Positions 37,246 to 46,385 of a DNA stretch of 64,000 nt are shown in pieces. The translations under genes and the position numbers were made by a program. The first letter of the stretch is position 1, and each line of letters begins with the position of its first letter. The stretch comes from Eubacterium barkeri (lineage in GTDB: Bacteria > Bacillota > Clostridia > Eubacteriales > Eubacteriaceae). The notes beneath the pieces were generated by a model that saw only the letters and a list, made by a program, of their open reading frames with translations, was not told where the DNA came from and searched no databases. The stretch is from NCBI RefSeq assembly GCF_900107125.1, contig NZ_FNOU01000009.1, positions 1 to 64,000 on the forward strand. Direction: 5' to 3'.

Positions 37246-37320
37246 TGGCGGGGGTAGCAGGATTCGAACCTGCGCGTGATGGAGTCAGAGTCCATTGCCT
37301 TACCGCTTGGCGATACCCCT
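37246..37320 (-). tRNA. tRNA-Gln (anticodon CUG)
   Basis: A complete 75-base cloverleaf including an encoded CCA. D arm GCC/GGC, anticodon stem AUGGA/UCCAU with loop CUCUGAC (anticodon CUG, reads CAG), a 5-base variable loop and T arm GCAGG/CCUGC with UUCGAAU. The body resembles Bacillus tRNA-Gln. Position 1 is A and position 72 is C, an unpaired end instead of the usual U1-A72 of bacterial tRNA-Gln. Confidence 0.95.
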
Positions 37321-37391
37321 AGGCACTTAAAGAACAATGGTTATTTTAACTGTTCTTTAAGGTGATGTCAAGGAGTTTTTAATGGATTTCT

Positions 37392-38360
37392 TTAACTTTG
37401 CTGTCTTTTTTTTATGAGGCGGATATCATCTCCATAAAAAGGGACGGTTTTAAAGTTTCCCCGGATTCGGGAGGACAGACGTTCATCGTACTGGGTGAAG
37501 ATTTGCTTCGGGGTCAGATTGGTGGAGATAATCATGGGTCCCCCTCCTAAAATGCGGGTATTAATGATATCAAAGAGCTGTGACCCACTAAAGGCGGTGG
37601 CGTATTCAGCACCAAGATCATCAATAATGATGAGATCACAGGCCAGCAGAGCCTGGTACAACTCCTGGACAGAGGCGGTGGGGTCGTGCATATTTTCCTG
37701 GACTAGTTTCACCAAGTGCCCGGCGGTGATGTAAATAATATCATAATCCTGCTGGATAAGGGCATTGACGATGCAGTTGGACAAGAAGGTTTTGCCCAGT
37801 CCGGGCTTTCCGGTGAACAGATAATTTTCTGAGACGGCTTTAAAGTCAGAACAGTAGGCTTTAAAGACCTGATGGATCCCCCGGTAATGGTCGGTATAGG
37901 CCTCTGGGTAAACCGCCAGGGAAAAGGTGTCAAAATTCTCGTGACGGGCCTGGGGTTTTAAATCGTACCGGGAGAAGCTGGCCTCTGAGAGGAGGCGGTG
38001 GAGGCAGCTGCACATCCGGCCGTCCACATAACCCGTATCCTGGCATTGTTTACAATGATAGTGTGGGGTGAGGTAATCCTCAGGGATGCCGTTATCGGTG
38101 AGAATCGCCTTTTTTTGACAATCCAGCTCAGCGACGGTGGCGTCGAAAATCGCCTTAGCCTGGGGATCTCCTGAGATTCTAGCCCTGGTATAAGCCACAC
38201 CAGCCAAATCGATTTCGGCATCAAGATTGGCTAGGGCTGGGATACGGGCGTAGAGATCTGCCTTCTTTTTTTTGAGGGCGAAGCGTTCCCGATCATGGCG
38301 GGCTAAAAAATCGTCGATGATTTCTTTATTGCTCTTGGGTTTATTTTCCACTATTTTCAC
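37392..38360 (-). CDS. dnaI: DnaC/DnaI-like helicase-loader ATPase
   Basis: The 322-residue protein has an N-terminal helical part, a cysteine cluster CKQCQDTGYVDGRMCSC (about 103-119) likely binding zinc as in Bacillus DnaI, and an AAA+ domain with Walker A FTGKPGLGKTFLSN (about 182-195) and Walker B LIIIDDLGAE. It should load DnaB. It overlaps the end of the DnaD gene by 20 bp, so the two loaders are coupled. Confidence 0.9.
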   Translation of the reverse strand: MKIVENKPKSNKEIIDDFLARHDRERFALKKKKADLYARIPALANLDAEIDLAGVAYTRARISGDPQAKAIFDATVAELDCQKKAILTDNGIPEDYLTPHYHCKQCQDTGYVDGRMCSCLHRLLSEASFSRYDLKPQARHENFDTFSLAVYPEAYTDHYRGIHQVFKAYCSDFKAVSENYLFTGKPGLGKTFLSNCIVNALIQQDYDIIYITAGHLVKLVQENMHDPTASVQELYQALLACDLIIIDDLGAEYATAFSGSQLFDIINTRILGGGPMIISTNLTPKQIFTQYDERLSSRIRGNFKTVPFYGDDIRLIKKRQQS

Positions 38361-39381
38361 CTATTTTCTTGAACCAATTCGCATCCTCGGCATCCATTTC
38401 ATCGTAAACAGCCAGCCTTTTGGCCGTTTCTTCATCCACGGCTTTAGGGGCACCCTTAAAGCTTGTAGAGCGATGGGCCGCATCCTGGGCTTCGATATCA
38501 GCAATGCTTTTAATGCCGGCCTGATGCCATTTTTCCAGAATGCCATTGATGTATTTCAGGTTGGGCTTGCTGGTACGGCCCAGGGCGACCTTGATGATTT
38601 CGTCGGAAAACCCCCACTCCCCGCTCCAGGTGTCCATCATGGTCCGTTCGGATTCCATAGGAGCCCGGCGGAGGCCCAGGTATTTAAAGATCCCATAGTG
38701 TCGTCGCTGGCGGTTTCGGCTTTCCACAATATAGGCATCGGCCTCGGTGAAGGTATGGATGCCTTGGCGCCGCCAGGATTCGGCGATGGTTTCCATATAA
38801 CTTAAAATCTGGGCTGGGGTAAAGGTTTCTGATTTGCTATTGATGAGGTTGAGGGCATACTCCACCAAAATGACCACGGCTTCGGGCTCGAATCCATATT
38901 CACTCAGCCATTTTTTGTAGGCCAGCATATCTTTTTTAGGTAGGGCCCGGCTGCCGTACATGCGCTGGATGCGGTTAAACATTTCAGCGGTGCGGGCCTC
39001 CATGCCATCATCATCTGCTGGTGGGGAGACCGAAACGGCCTTTGGCGCCCCTTCGTTTTGTGCTTTTAGGAGCACCGAGGGAATATGGTAGAAGGCGATA
39101 TGGGCCACCTTTGTCCCTTCGTAGGTCAGGTCGATGATCCCCTGCTTTTTCCAATAATCCCAAGCACTGATCACATCCCCCTCGGTGATATTGAAGAGCT
39201 GGCTGAGGGCGACATTATCAATGGGGGCATGGCTTTGACTGCGGGCCTGCTTGAGGCCATAGAGATAGACCTTCACGTAGTCGCCCCTGGCCCGGGGCAT
39301 GTATTCGTTGATGAAGATATTATCGATGGTGGTGGTGGCGAGATTATCGTCACCCAGATAAAAGGTGTATTGGTTTTCCAT
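38341..39381 (-). CDS. dnaD: DnaD-like primosome protein
   Basis: The 346-residue protein has an N-terminal winged-helix DnaD/DnaB2 region (NVALSQLFNITEGDVISAWDYWKKQGII) and two C-terminal DnaD domains carrying the YxxxIxxxW-type motif (LKYINGILEKWHQAGI near the end; MLAYKKWLSEYGFEPEAVV in the middle). It remodels DNA for helicase loading. The ATG at 39381 is four bases after GGAGGAAA. A TATAAT lies upstream (39432-39427). Confidence 0.88.
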   Translation of the reverse strand: MENQYTFYLGDDNLATTTIDNIFINEYMPRARGDYVKVYLYGLKQARSQSHAPIDNVALSQLFNITEGDVISAWDYWKKQGIIDLTYEGTKVAHIAFYHIPSVLLKAQNEGAPKAVSVSPPADDDGMEARTAEMFNRIQRMYGSRALPKKDMLAYKKWLSEYGFEPEAVVILVEYALNLINSKSETFTPAQILSYMETIAESWRRQGIHTFTEADAYIVESRNRQRRHYGIFKYLGLRRAPMESERTMMDTWSGEWGFSDEIIKVALGRTSKPNLKYINGILEKWHQAGIKSIADIEAQDAAHRSTSFKGAPKAVDEETAKRLAVYDEMDAEDANWFKKIGENSGK

Positions 39382-39520
39382 ACTTTCCTCCGCCCGGATG
39401 GAGCATTCCATCCCATTTTATTATCCATTATAGCATAGCCGGAGAAGGAATAACCCCCTAAATAATTGTGTTTAAAATGTAACGATTCTGCTGTCAAATC
39501 GTAAATGATGGGGGTTTCCA

Positions 39521-39548
39521 TTGCAGAGAACCCAACTTATGTTATAAT
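39521..39548 (+). promoter_or_regulatory. murA promoter
   Basis: TTGCAG (39521-39526) and TATAAT (39543-39548) are 16 bp apart, 38 bp before the murA start. Confidence 0.75.
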
Positions 39549-39585
39549 TTACTTTGGAATTTTGTTTGTGAAAGGATATATCTTA

Positions 39586-40860
39586 ATGGATAATCTCATA
39601 ATTGAAGGCGGTTTTCCGTTGAAGGGAGAGGTCAAGATCTCCGGCGCTAAAAACGCAGTGTTAGGTCTGATCCCTGCTGCCATACTCTGTGGATGCAAAA
39701 GCACCATTGATAATGTTCCCGATATTCGGGATGTACATAAAATCATCGCTATTCTTAAAAAATTAGGGGCTGATATTGACTTAAAATCCGGAACGCTGAG
39801 TATTGATACCAGTGGTCCGATTTCCTACGATTGCTCGGACTTCCATGAGGAAACCGGGAAGATGCGGGCATCCTATTATCTCCTGGGAGCTCTCCTGGGC
39901 CGTTATCGTAAGGCTATTGTCCCTCTGCCCGGGGGATGTAATATTGGGGACCGTCCCATCGATCAGCATATCAAAGGATTTGAAGCCCTGGGTGCCACGG
40001 TCACCATCGAGCATGGTCAGGTTAAAATGACAGCAGACCGTTTAGTGGGGGCGAATATCTACCTGGATGTGGTCAGTGTGGGGGCCACCATCAATATTAT
40101 GCTGGCTGCTGTTTTGGCTGAAGGGACCACGGTGATTGAAAATGTGGCGAAGGAACCCCATGTGGTGGATGTTGCCAATTTCTTAAACCTGATGGGGGCC
40201 GATGTAAAGGGAGCAGGGACCGATACCATTCGGATTAAAGGGGTGGAAAGTCTTCACAGCTGCGACTATTCCACGGTTCCAGATCAGATTACGGCGGGGA
40301 CCTATATGATGGCTGCTGTTGCCACCCAGGGTGACGTCCTGGTCAAGGGGGTCATTCCCAAGCATATGGAGGCAGTCAGTGCCAAGCTCCGGGAAATGGG
40401 GGCTACTGTGGATGAAGAAGGGGACGGTCTCCGGGTACGGGGATGTGATGCCTTAAAGGCAGTACGGGTAAAGACCCTGCCCTACCCTGGTTTTCCCACG
40501 GATCTTCAGCAGCCCATGGCAGTGCTGATGTCCATTGCCCAGGGAAATAGTATCATCAATGAAAGTATTTTTGAAAGCCGGTTTAAATATGTGGATGAGC
40601 TCCGAAAAATGGGGGCGAATATCACGGTAAATGGTCGAGTGGCCAGTATTACGGGTGTCTCGGAGCTTTCCGGCACCCGTATTGCGGCGACGGACCTTCG
40701 GGCAGGTGCAGCTATGGTTTTAGCTGGCCTCATTGCCAATGGCGAAACCCAGATTAGCGATATTCATTATATTGAACGTGGCTATGAAAATTTGGAGGAA
40801 AACATTCGCTCCCTTGGTGGAAAAATCCGCCGGGTGACTGTTGAAAATAAGGAGGAATAG
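39586..40860 (+). CDS. murA: UDP-GlcNAc 1-carboxyvinyltransferase MurA
   Basis: MurA commits UDP-GlcNAc to peptidoglycan by adding enolpyruvate. The 424-residue protein has [15 protein letters not shown] and the active-site loop [16 protein letters not shown] with Cys118 present, so it should be fosfomycin-sensitive in principle. The start at 39586 follows GAAAGGA; an upstream ATG in frame (39505) precedes the promoter and is rejected. Confidence 0.96.
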   Translation: MDNLIIEGGFPLKGEVKISGAKNAVLGLIPAAILCGCKSTIDNVPDIRDVHKIIAILKKLGADIDLKSGTLSIDTSGPISYDCSDFHEETGKMRASYYLLGALLGRYRKAIVPLPGGCNIGDRPIDQHIKGFEALGATVTIEHGQVKMTADRLVGANIYLDVVSVGATINIMLAAVLAEGTTVIENVAKEPHVVDVANFLNLMGADVKGAGTDTIRIKGVESLHSCDYSTVPDQITAGTYMMAAVATQGDVLVKGVIPKHMEAVSAKLREMGATVDEEGDGLRVRGCDALKAVRVKTLPYPGFPTDLQQPMAVLMSIAQGNSIINESIFESRFKYVDELRKMGANITVNGRVASITGVSELSGTRIAATDLRAGAAMVLAGLIANGETQISDIHYIERGYENLEENIRSLGGKIRRVTVENKEE

Positions 40861-40862
40861 AT

Positions 40863-41744
40863 ATGAAGAGAAGAGGCCCATTATCTGAAAAATCAAATCA
40901 ATGGATGCTTTTCTTCGTTATTATTGGTGCGCTCATCATCATGGCCAGTATGGTGGTGGCATACTATTTTTTCAATACATATAATCCGAAGCAAGAAATC
41001 AAGCAATTGGCAGATACTGCCCAGACCCTCCAGCAAAATCTGGTCTCAGTCTCACAAAATGGAACAGAAAAAATACAAAGCGAAGAGGATAAAAAGCAGG
41101 AGGCGATAAAAGCCCGGTTACGTGCCGGGGATACGGCGGGAATCAAGGTCGTGTTTTTTACCTTTGACGATGGCCCCAGTGAAAATACCAATACCGTATT
41201 GGATATTCTAAAAGCCAGTGGGATCAAAGGAACCTTTTTTACAAGAGGACGGGAGGGTGCCACGGCTGAGGCTGCCTACAAGCGCATCGTAGCGGAGGGG
41301 CACACCTTGGGAAACCATACCTACAACCATTCCTACGACCTGTATAAGCGCCCGGAAGAATTTTATGCCGATGTCAAGCTCTTAGAAGACTACCAGAAGA
41401 AACTCACAGCCACGGAGCCCAGTATGCTTTTCCGCTTTCCGGGCGGCTCCCTCAATGCCAATAAAACCTGTATTAAGGGGATTTTGGATCGGGGATACAA
41501 TTATGCAGACTGGAACGTCTCCACAGGAGATGCTGCGCCAACGCCGCCATCGGTGGACCAAATCGTTTCCGCTGTCGTTGGCGGGGTGCATAATCACGAT
41601 GTCAGTGTGGTGCTGTGCCATGCTGAGGTTAAGGAAAATACCCGTCAAGCCCTGCCCGTTATCATCAATCAGCTTAAAAGCGAGGGCTATACCTTCCTGC
41701 CCATGGAGAAGGATTTTACCTACCCCAGGCAGCTGGAGCTTTAG
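40863..41744 (+). CDS. Membrane-anchored polysaccharide deacetylase
   Basis: The 293-residue protein has one N-terminal membrane anchor (about 16-37), a short coiled linker and a NodB-type domain: VFFTFDDGPSENTN with the catalytic Asp and metal Asp, GNHTYNHSYD with two metal histidines, FRFPGGS and a late VVLCHAE. It most likely N-deacetylates peptidoglycan GlcNAc, as PgdA does, giving lysozyme resistance. It lies 2 bp after murA and is probably coupled. Confidence 0.9.
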   Translation: MKRRGPLSEKSNQWMLFFVIIGALIIMASMVVAYYFFNTYNPKQEIKQLADTAQTLQQNLVSVSQNGTEKIQSEEDKKQEAIKARLRAGDTAGIKVVFFTFDDGPSENTNTVLDILKASGIKGTFFTRGREGATAEAAYKRIVAEGHTLGNHTYNHSYDLYKRPEEFYADVKLLEDYQKKLTATEPSMLFRFPGGSLNANKTCIKGILDRGYNYADWNVSTGDAAPTPPSVDQIVSAVVGGVHNHDVSVVLCHAEVKENTRQALPVIINQLKSEGYTFLPMEKDFTYPRQLEL

Positions 41745-41850
41745 AGTTTCTGGGTCAGAAGGAAATGAATGGATTCATTTAAGTAAGAGACGTTAAGATG
41801 GTTGCAGAAACCATCCAATTGAAGGAATCACAGATTCCAAAGGATAATAT

Positions 41851-42639
41851 ATGAAATTTTGCAGTTTATACAGCGGGAGCTCTGGAAATAGCCTTTTTGT
41901 GGCCCAAGGGGCTACCCGCCTTTTAATTGATGCTGGCTTAAGCGGGAAAAAAATTGAGCAGGCCATGATGGAAATCGATGAGCTGCCCGCCACCTTATCC
42001 GGTATTCTGGTCACCCACGAGCATCGGGATCATATCCACGGGGTGGGAGTGCTTTCCAGGCGATATGGCCTGCCGGTTTATGCCAATGCCCAGACCTGGC
42101 AGGGCATGGCTGGGGATTTAGGTAAAATGAAGGATTCTAATATCTGCCTTTTTGCCACCGACGTGCCCTTTTCCATTGGGGATGTACAGATTACAGCCTT
42201 TCCCACCAGTCATGATGCCGCAGAATCTGTGGGCTTTATCTTAGATGGTGGCCATGGGACCATGGCAGTAGCCACGGATACCGGCTGTACCACAGCCGCC
42301 ATGGTAGAATCTCTGAGGGGACACCATTTAGTGGTCCTGGAGTCAAACCATGATCCCGCCATGCTGGAAACTGGCCCCTACCCCTTTCCCCTGAAGCAGC
42401 GTATCCGTGGAGACCACGGGCATCTTTCCAATGCGGCAGCTGGAGAAACGGTTTGTGAACTGGTGGATAGCGGGGTGCCCCATATTGTTCTGGCCCATTT
42501 AAGTCAGGAAAACAATTATCCGGTTTTGGCTTATCAGGCAACGGAATTAGCCCTAACGGCCTGCGGAAAAGTGCCGGGAAAGGATCTTACCCTGGAGGTT
42601 GCCGGCCGCAGTCAGCGCAGTGAGATTTATGAGTGGTAA
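41851..42639 (+). CDS. walJ: MBL-fold hydrolase, WalJ/YycJ-like
   Basis: The 262-residue metallo-beta-lactamase-fold protein starts KFCSLYSGSSGNSLFV and has the metal motif VTHEHRDHIHGVG and SHDAAESVGF. This matches YycJ/WalJ, a 5'-3' exonuclease-like protein in Bacilli that affects cell division. The next gene is HtrA-like, as in Bacillus (walJ-htrC), which supports the call; walRK themselves are not in the window. Confidence 0.85.
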   Translation: MKFCSLYSGSSGNSLFVAQGATRLLIDAGLSGKKIEQAMMEIDELPATLSGILVTHEHRDHIHGVGVLSRRYGLPVYANAQTWQGMAGDLGKMKDSNICLFATDVPFSIGDVQITAFPTSHDAAESVGFILDGGHGTMAVATDTGCTTAAMVESLRGHHLVVLESNHDPAMLETGPYPFPLKQRIRGDHGHLSNAAAGETVCELVDSGVPHIVLAHLSQENNYPVLAYQATELALTACGKVPGKDLTLEVAGRSQRSEIYEW

Positions 42640-42679
42640 CGGGTATTGACGATTTTAAGATGTGAGGAACAAATGAACA

Positions 42680-43786
42680 ATGGACAGATTTGAAAAAGAA
42701 AAGGGATTGGGGTATGGCTTTAAAATTGGCTTAATGGGTGCCTTGATTGGTGGTTTAGTGGTTGCGATGGTCATCTTAGGGGTTCTCTATGCCACAGGAA
42801 CCATTGGTGGTAAAAGAACCGAGACCATCGCCGGGCAAAAGGTGGTGGTCAATGATCTGGAGGCGTCTACCCAGGTGGAGGCCGTGGCTCAGGTTGTCCC
42901 CCAGTCCGTGGTTGGGGTTACTGCCGCAGTTACCCAGCAGAGCCTGATGGGAACCACTGATGGTCAAAGTGTTGGCTCAGGGTTTATCGTTACCACGGAT
43001 GGCTATATTGTCACCAATCAACATGTCGTGGCAGACAGTACCAGCATCTCCATTTCTCTGGACGATGGAGGGACCTATCCCGGTCAGCTGATTTGGTCGG
43101 ACAGTAACCTGGATTTGGCGGTGGTTAAAATAGAAAAAACGGATCTCCCGGTGGTCACCCTGGGAGATTCCAATAATGTGAAGGTTGGGGAAACGGTCAT
43201 TGCCATCGGCAATCCCATGGGCTTAAGCTATGAACGCAGTGTAACGGCCGGTATTGTTTCTGCCCTCAACCGAAGCCTAATGGTAGACAGTAACCTGGTG
43301 GCTGAAGATCTCATCCAAACCGATGCCACCATCAATGCTGGAAATAGCGGCGGTCCCTTGTGCAACGGAAAGGGAGAAGTCATTGGGATCAATACCTATA
43401 AAAACTACCAGGCTGAGGGAATGGGCTTTGCCCTTCCCGTCAATATTCTGCGTCCCATTATTTCTAAAATTGTGGCCAATGGCTCCTTCACACCCATCGT
43501 TATTGGGATTTCAGGCTATGACTCTCAACAGGCGGCTTATTTTTCCAATTCGGAAAAATTTGATTCAGGTATTTATGTCAATGCTGTGGAATCTGGCAGC
43601 GGTGCAGAACAAGCAGGACTGGCCAAAGGGGATATCATCATCAGCCTGGAGGGTCAGAATGTTAACTCCATGCTGGGTATGAAATCCATCCTCTACGCCC
43701 TTAACCCAGGGGATACCATCAGTATCACCTATAAACATGGCAATGCGGTTAAAGCCGCGGATGTAACGGTTCAGGCGGCACAATAA
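42680..43786 (+). CDS. HtrA-like trypsin-family serine protease with PDZ domain
   Basis: The 368-residue protein has an N-terminal membrane anchor (about 14-38), a protease domain with His in VTNQHVVAD, Asp in SNLDLAVVK and Ser in NAGNSGGPL, and a C-terminal PDZ domain (GSGAEQAGLAKGDIIISLEG). It degrades misfolded envelope proteins. It is downstream of the WalJ-like gene. The ribosome site is weak (AGGA about 13 bases upstream). Confidence 0.94.
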   Translation: MDRFEKEKGLGYGFKIGLMGALIGGLVVAMVILGVLYATGTIGGKRTETIAGQKVVVNDLEASTQVEAVAQVVPQSVVGVTAAVTQQSLMGTTDGQSVGSGFIVTTDGYIVTNQHVVADSTSISISLDDGGTYPGQLIWSDSNLDLAVVKIEKTDLPVVTLGDSNNVKVGETVIAIGNPMGLSYERSVTAGIVSALNRSLMVDSNLVAEDLIQTDATINAGNSGGPLCNGKGEVIGINTYKNYQAEGMGFALPVNILRPIISKIVANGSFTPIVIGISGYDSQQAAYFSNSEKFDSGIYVNAVESGSGAEQAGLAKGDIIISLEGQNVNSMLGMKSILYALNPGDTISITYKHGNAVKAADVTVQAAQ

Positions 43787-43812
43787 CAAAAAAATCCATC
43801 CATTACAATATC

Positions 43813-43859
43813 AAAACCTCCCGATCCCTGGCCTCTGGCCCCTGGTACGGGAGGTTTTT
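43813..43859. terminator. Bidirectional terminator after the HtrA gene
   Basis: AAAACCTCCCG and CGGGAGGTTTT form an 11-bp stem with T/A runs on both sides, between convergent genes. Confidence 0.88.
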
Positions 43860-43870
43860 AAAATCTGTGA

Positions 43871-44479
43871 TTAAAGCTCCCGCCGGTTCATAATCCTTTT
43901 GGATAGAAGCATGGACCCTATGAATAAAAGGAGAATGACGACAGGAAGGACATAGATCAGTCCATCCCGATTGGCAGCCACCGGAAGCTGCACACCGAGG
44001 TACCCCAGGAGAAAGGTCAAGCCCACAGGAATTAAAACCACCAGCATCATCAAAAGCCGCCCCTTTTCCACGCCGAGTTTAAACAATACAGGATAGATAA
44101 TAGCTGTGATGATAAACCCGCCGCCCAGAAGGACCAGGACCGTAAACAGGGCTTCTGTGACAGGGGTACCTAAAAGTAAGGCGACAATGATGGACAAGAC
44201 CGCCCCGCAGATTGCACAGATAGTGGACAGCAGATACTTAGAGAGGACAATATCCCACCGGCTGACAGGCATGGTCAAGGCAAAGCGCTCCCAGTGGGCC
44301 TTTTCATCATAGGCCATGGTGTTCATGGGTAAAATGAGGATAAAAATCATTATAACCCCAGAGAAAAAGCCTCCGTCCCGGCTGACAATGGCGATGAACA
44401 GCCAGACTCCAAGGATAAAAAGCATGGTCCGCAGTTGCTGCTTTAAATTTAGCAAATCCTTTAATAATAATCCCTTCAT
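43871..44479 (-). CDS. ABC-2 type transporter permease
   Basis: The 202-residue protein starting MKGLLLKDLLNLKQQ has six hydrophobic segments and MAYDEKAHWERFALTMPVSR, a motif of small ABC-2 permeases. GGAGGAGG lies upstream of the ATG at 44479. With the preceding ATPase it forms an exporter of unknown substrate; the GntR-ATPase-permease set resembles Bacillus ytrAB-type loci. Confidence 0.87.
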   Translation of the reverse strand: MKGLLLKDLLNLKQQLRTMLFILGVWLFIAIVSRDGGFFSGVIMIFILILPMNTMAYDEKAHWERFALTMPVSRWDIVLSKYLLSTICAICGAVLSIIVALLLGTPVTEALFTVLVLLGGGFIITAIIYPVLFKLGVEKGRLLMMLVVLIPVGLTFLLGYLGVQLPVAANRDGLIYVLPVVILLLFIGSMLLSKRIMNRREL

Positions 44480-44483
44480 GGCC

Positions 44484-45326
44484 CTAGTCCTCCTCCTTGA
44501 TAAAATAAAGCATGATATCCTCAATGGTGGGCGTATCGGTCAGCATTCCCCCGGGAATCGCCTCCTTAAGTACCAGAGCTTCCGTCCCGAAGGCACCCCT
44601 TCGCTTTCCAGCCACAGCGGCTGGATCAATTTCCTGAAGGTCCTCCTCTGAGCATTTCACCAGGCGGTACCGGTCCAGAAGGACATCTTTCGGTTCGCAA
44701 AAAAGCAGCTTTCCCCGATGGATAAAGGCGATATAATCGCAGATTTTTTCCAGGTCACTTAAAATATGGGAGGACAGGAAAATACTGTGGGATTCATCCT
44801 GTATAAAATCCAGGAAGAGATCCAAAAGTTCATTTCGGACGATGGGGTCCAGGCCGCTGGTAGGCTCATCCAGAATAAGGAGCTTGCTGTCATGGGACAA
44901 GGCGACGGCAATGGAAAGCTTCATCCCCATCCCCCTGGAAAATTCCTTTACGGGTTGGTTAGAAGGCAGGGAAAAGGTAGAAAGGTAGGCGTTAAAGCGT
45001 GCACTATCCCAGGTTTTATAGCAATTGGCCATAATGGTATTGATCTCCTGGGCCCGAAGATTATCTGGAAAGCTACTTTCATCCATCACCACACCAATAT
45101 GCTCCTTTAAATCCCCACAGGTCCTTAAATCCTGCCCCATCACCTGGATTTCACCGGAATCCCGGTGGATTAAATCAAGGATCAGCTTGATGGTGGTACT
45201 CTTTCCCGCCCCGTTTTCACCAATGAAGCCCATAATACTCCCTGAAGGCAGGACCAGGTTGAGATTATCCAGAGTGAAATCCGGATAGTGTTTACTGAGA
45301 TTTTGTATTTTAATGGCAGAATTCAT
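44484..45326 (-). CDS. ABC transporter ATP-binding protein
   Basis: The 280-residue ATPase has Walker A GENGAGKSTTIKLILDL (about 35-51), signature FSRGMGMKLSIAVALSH, Walker B LLILDEPTSGLDP and a switch histidine in FLSSHILSDLE. It energises the permease encoded downstream. Its start overlaps the GntR gene stop by 4 bp. Confidence 0.93.
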   Translation of the reverse strand: MNSAIKIQNLSKHYPDFTLDNLNLVLPSGSIMGFIGENGAGKSTTIKLILDLIHRDSGEIQVMGQDLRTCGDLKEHIGVVMDESSFPDNLRAQEINTIMANCYKTWDSARFNAYLSTFSLPSNQPVKEFSRGMGMKLSIAVALSHDSKLLILDEPTSGLDPIVRNELLDLFLDFIQDESHSIFLSSHILSDLEKICDYIAFIHRGKLLFCEPKDVLLDRYRLVKCSEEDLQEIDPAAVAGKRRGAFGTEALVLKEAIPGGMLTDTPTIEDIMLYFIKEED

Positions 45327-45703
45327 TGTAATTCCTCCTCTTGAATGATTGAAAGCATTTGAATTAAATCGTCTAAGGAAAGACCGATTCCCCGGGATAA
45401 ACTAAGGATTTCCTGGATGTGGTCTTCAATTTTTCGAAGTTGCTCCTCCCGAATGAAATCAAGGTTTTGGCCAGCGACGAAACTTCCCTTGCCGGTAAAG
45501 GAAGTAATGAAACCATCCCGCTCAAGCTCTTCATAGGCTCGCTTGGTGGTGATGACACTGATGCGAAGCTCCTTGGCCAAAAGGCGCATGGAAGGAAGGG
45601 CCTCGCCCTCCTTTAATTCACCGGCGATGATTTTTTCCTTGATCTGGGTGTAAATCTGATCGTAGATGGGCTTGCCACCCGAATTGGTGATGAAAATATT
45701 CAC
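45323..45703 (-). CDS. GntR-family regulator, YtrA subfamily
   Basis: The 126-residue protein has a GntR winged helix (YDQIYTQIKEKIIAGELKEG, then LPSMRLLAKELRIS) and only a short helical tail, the YtrA type, which controls adjacent ABC transporters. The GTG start at 45703 has GGAGG five bases upstream; the ATG four codons earlier lies on that site. It probably represses its own operon through the palindrome overlapping its promoter. Confidence 0.9.
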   Translation of the reverse strand: MNIFITNSGGKPIYDQIYTQIKEKIIAGELKEGEALPSMRLLAKELRISVITTKRAYEELERDGFITSFTGKGSFVAGQNLDFIREEQLRKIEDHIQEILSLSRGIGLSLDDLIQMLSIIQEEELQ

Positions 45704-45721
45704 GACTGCCTCCATTTATAT

Positions 45722-45761
45722 ATTGTATATATATGATATACACAATATATCATATTGTCAA
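45722..45761 (-). promoter_or_regulatory. Promoter and operator of the GntR-ABC operon
   Basis: On the minus strand TTGACA (45761-45756) and TATCAT (45738-45733) are 17 bp apart. An inverted repeat with ATTGTGTATAT and ATATATACAAT arms (about 45746-45722) covers the -10 and downstream region, the expected place for autoregulation. Confidence 0.75.
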
Positions 45762-45907
45762 GGAAAAAGTATTTTCTTAATGTTCCCTTGTGTTTGGATG
45801 ATTCTTTAAGGATAATTGACCTTAAGGCGTATATACTCCCAATAAAAGCAAAGGGATGGACTGCAGCCACCCCTTCGCAAATTAAGTATAGCGAAGGAGA
45901 ATGTGAG

Positions 45908-46141
45908 ATGAGTTCGAAGGAAAGCAGAGAAGAACGCCGGGAAGATCGTCATGAACGCCGGGAAGAAAAAATGGTCGAACGGGAAGTGGTTGCCAGACAG
46001 GAAGCAGCCGGTGAATACGGACTGACCGGAAAGGGAATCGGCGCCCAGGATGAAAAAATGGCCGTCGCTGAAGCCCTTGGAGAAGGACAGCCCCAGGATA
46101 TTGAAGCGTTGTCGGGTAAAGGGATTACGGATCAGGAATAG
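45908..46141 (+). CDS. Small charged MSSKES protein 1, unknown
   Basis: A 77-residue hydrophilic protein that I do not recognise. It starts MSSKESREERREDRHERREEK, a dense Arg/Glu helix, and ends with two related motifs, LTGKGIG and LSGKGIT. GGAG lies eight bases before the ATG. No membrane segment, cysteine or signal is present. A protein with the same start is encoded at 47131. Low-complexity charge suggests a stress or nucleic-acid-associated role, but that is a guess. Confidence 0.7.
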   Translation: MSSKESREERREDRHERREEKMVEREVVARQEAAGEYGLTGKGIGAQDEKMAVAEALGEGQPQDIEALSGKGITDQE

Positions 46142-46170
46142 CATCCTTAAGGCTTCCTTTTTTCAATAAA

Positions 46171-46218
46171 CTGTCACATTGAGTTCACATTGAGTTCACC
46201 TGGAAGGTGTTTAATAAT
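46171..46218 (+). promoter_or_regulatory. PhoB/PhoP-box-like promoter
   Basis: Three 7-bp direct repeats, CTGTCAC, AGTTCAC and AGTTCAC, begin at 46171, 46182 and 46193, each separated by ATTG; the 11-bp period is that of PhoB/PhoP-type response-regulator sites. A -10-like TAATAAT (46212-46218) follows 12 bp after the last repeat, the spacing of Pho promoters lacking a -35. It would drive the RNA at about 46224. Confidence 0.6.
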
Positions 46219-46223
46219 ACTTG

Positions 46224-46357
46224 TTGAAGCGCAAGGACAAGCAACGGTTCAACACCTTTCCTTTCTATTTACATGATGCATTGCCGGCCCCGTAAGGGGC
46301 CTGGGTGGTGCATCCCAAACAGGATTCCCCCAGCCGCTTGAAGCGGCTTTTTTTTTT
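46224..46357 (+). ncRNA. Putative structured small RNA or leader with terminator
   Basis: The 244-bp gap before the glycosyltransferase-like gene holds: a hairpin TTGAA/TTCAA (about 46223-46252), a stem GATGCA/TGCATC (46275-46313) enclosing GGCCCC/GGGGCC, and a terminator GCCGCTT-G-AAGCGGC with ten T's (46333-46357). CTGGG/CCCAG and ATCC/GGAT offer a competing fold. This could be a riboswitch-like leader or a free small RNA of about 135 bases. I recognise no known family. Confidence 0.5.
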
Positions 46358-46385
46358 AATTAAGACGATAAAGGAGGAAGCTGGA

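Noticed and set aside
46141-46385. Assigning the structured RNA to a known riboswitch class
   Set aside because: I compared it from memory with c-di-GMP, THF, ZTP, fluoride and c-di-AMP motifs and found no conserved core.
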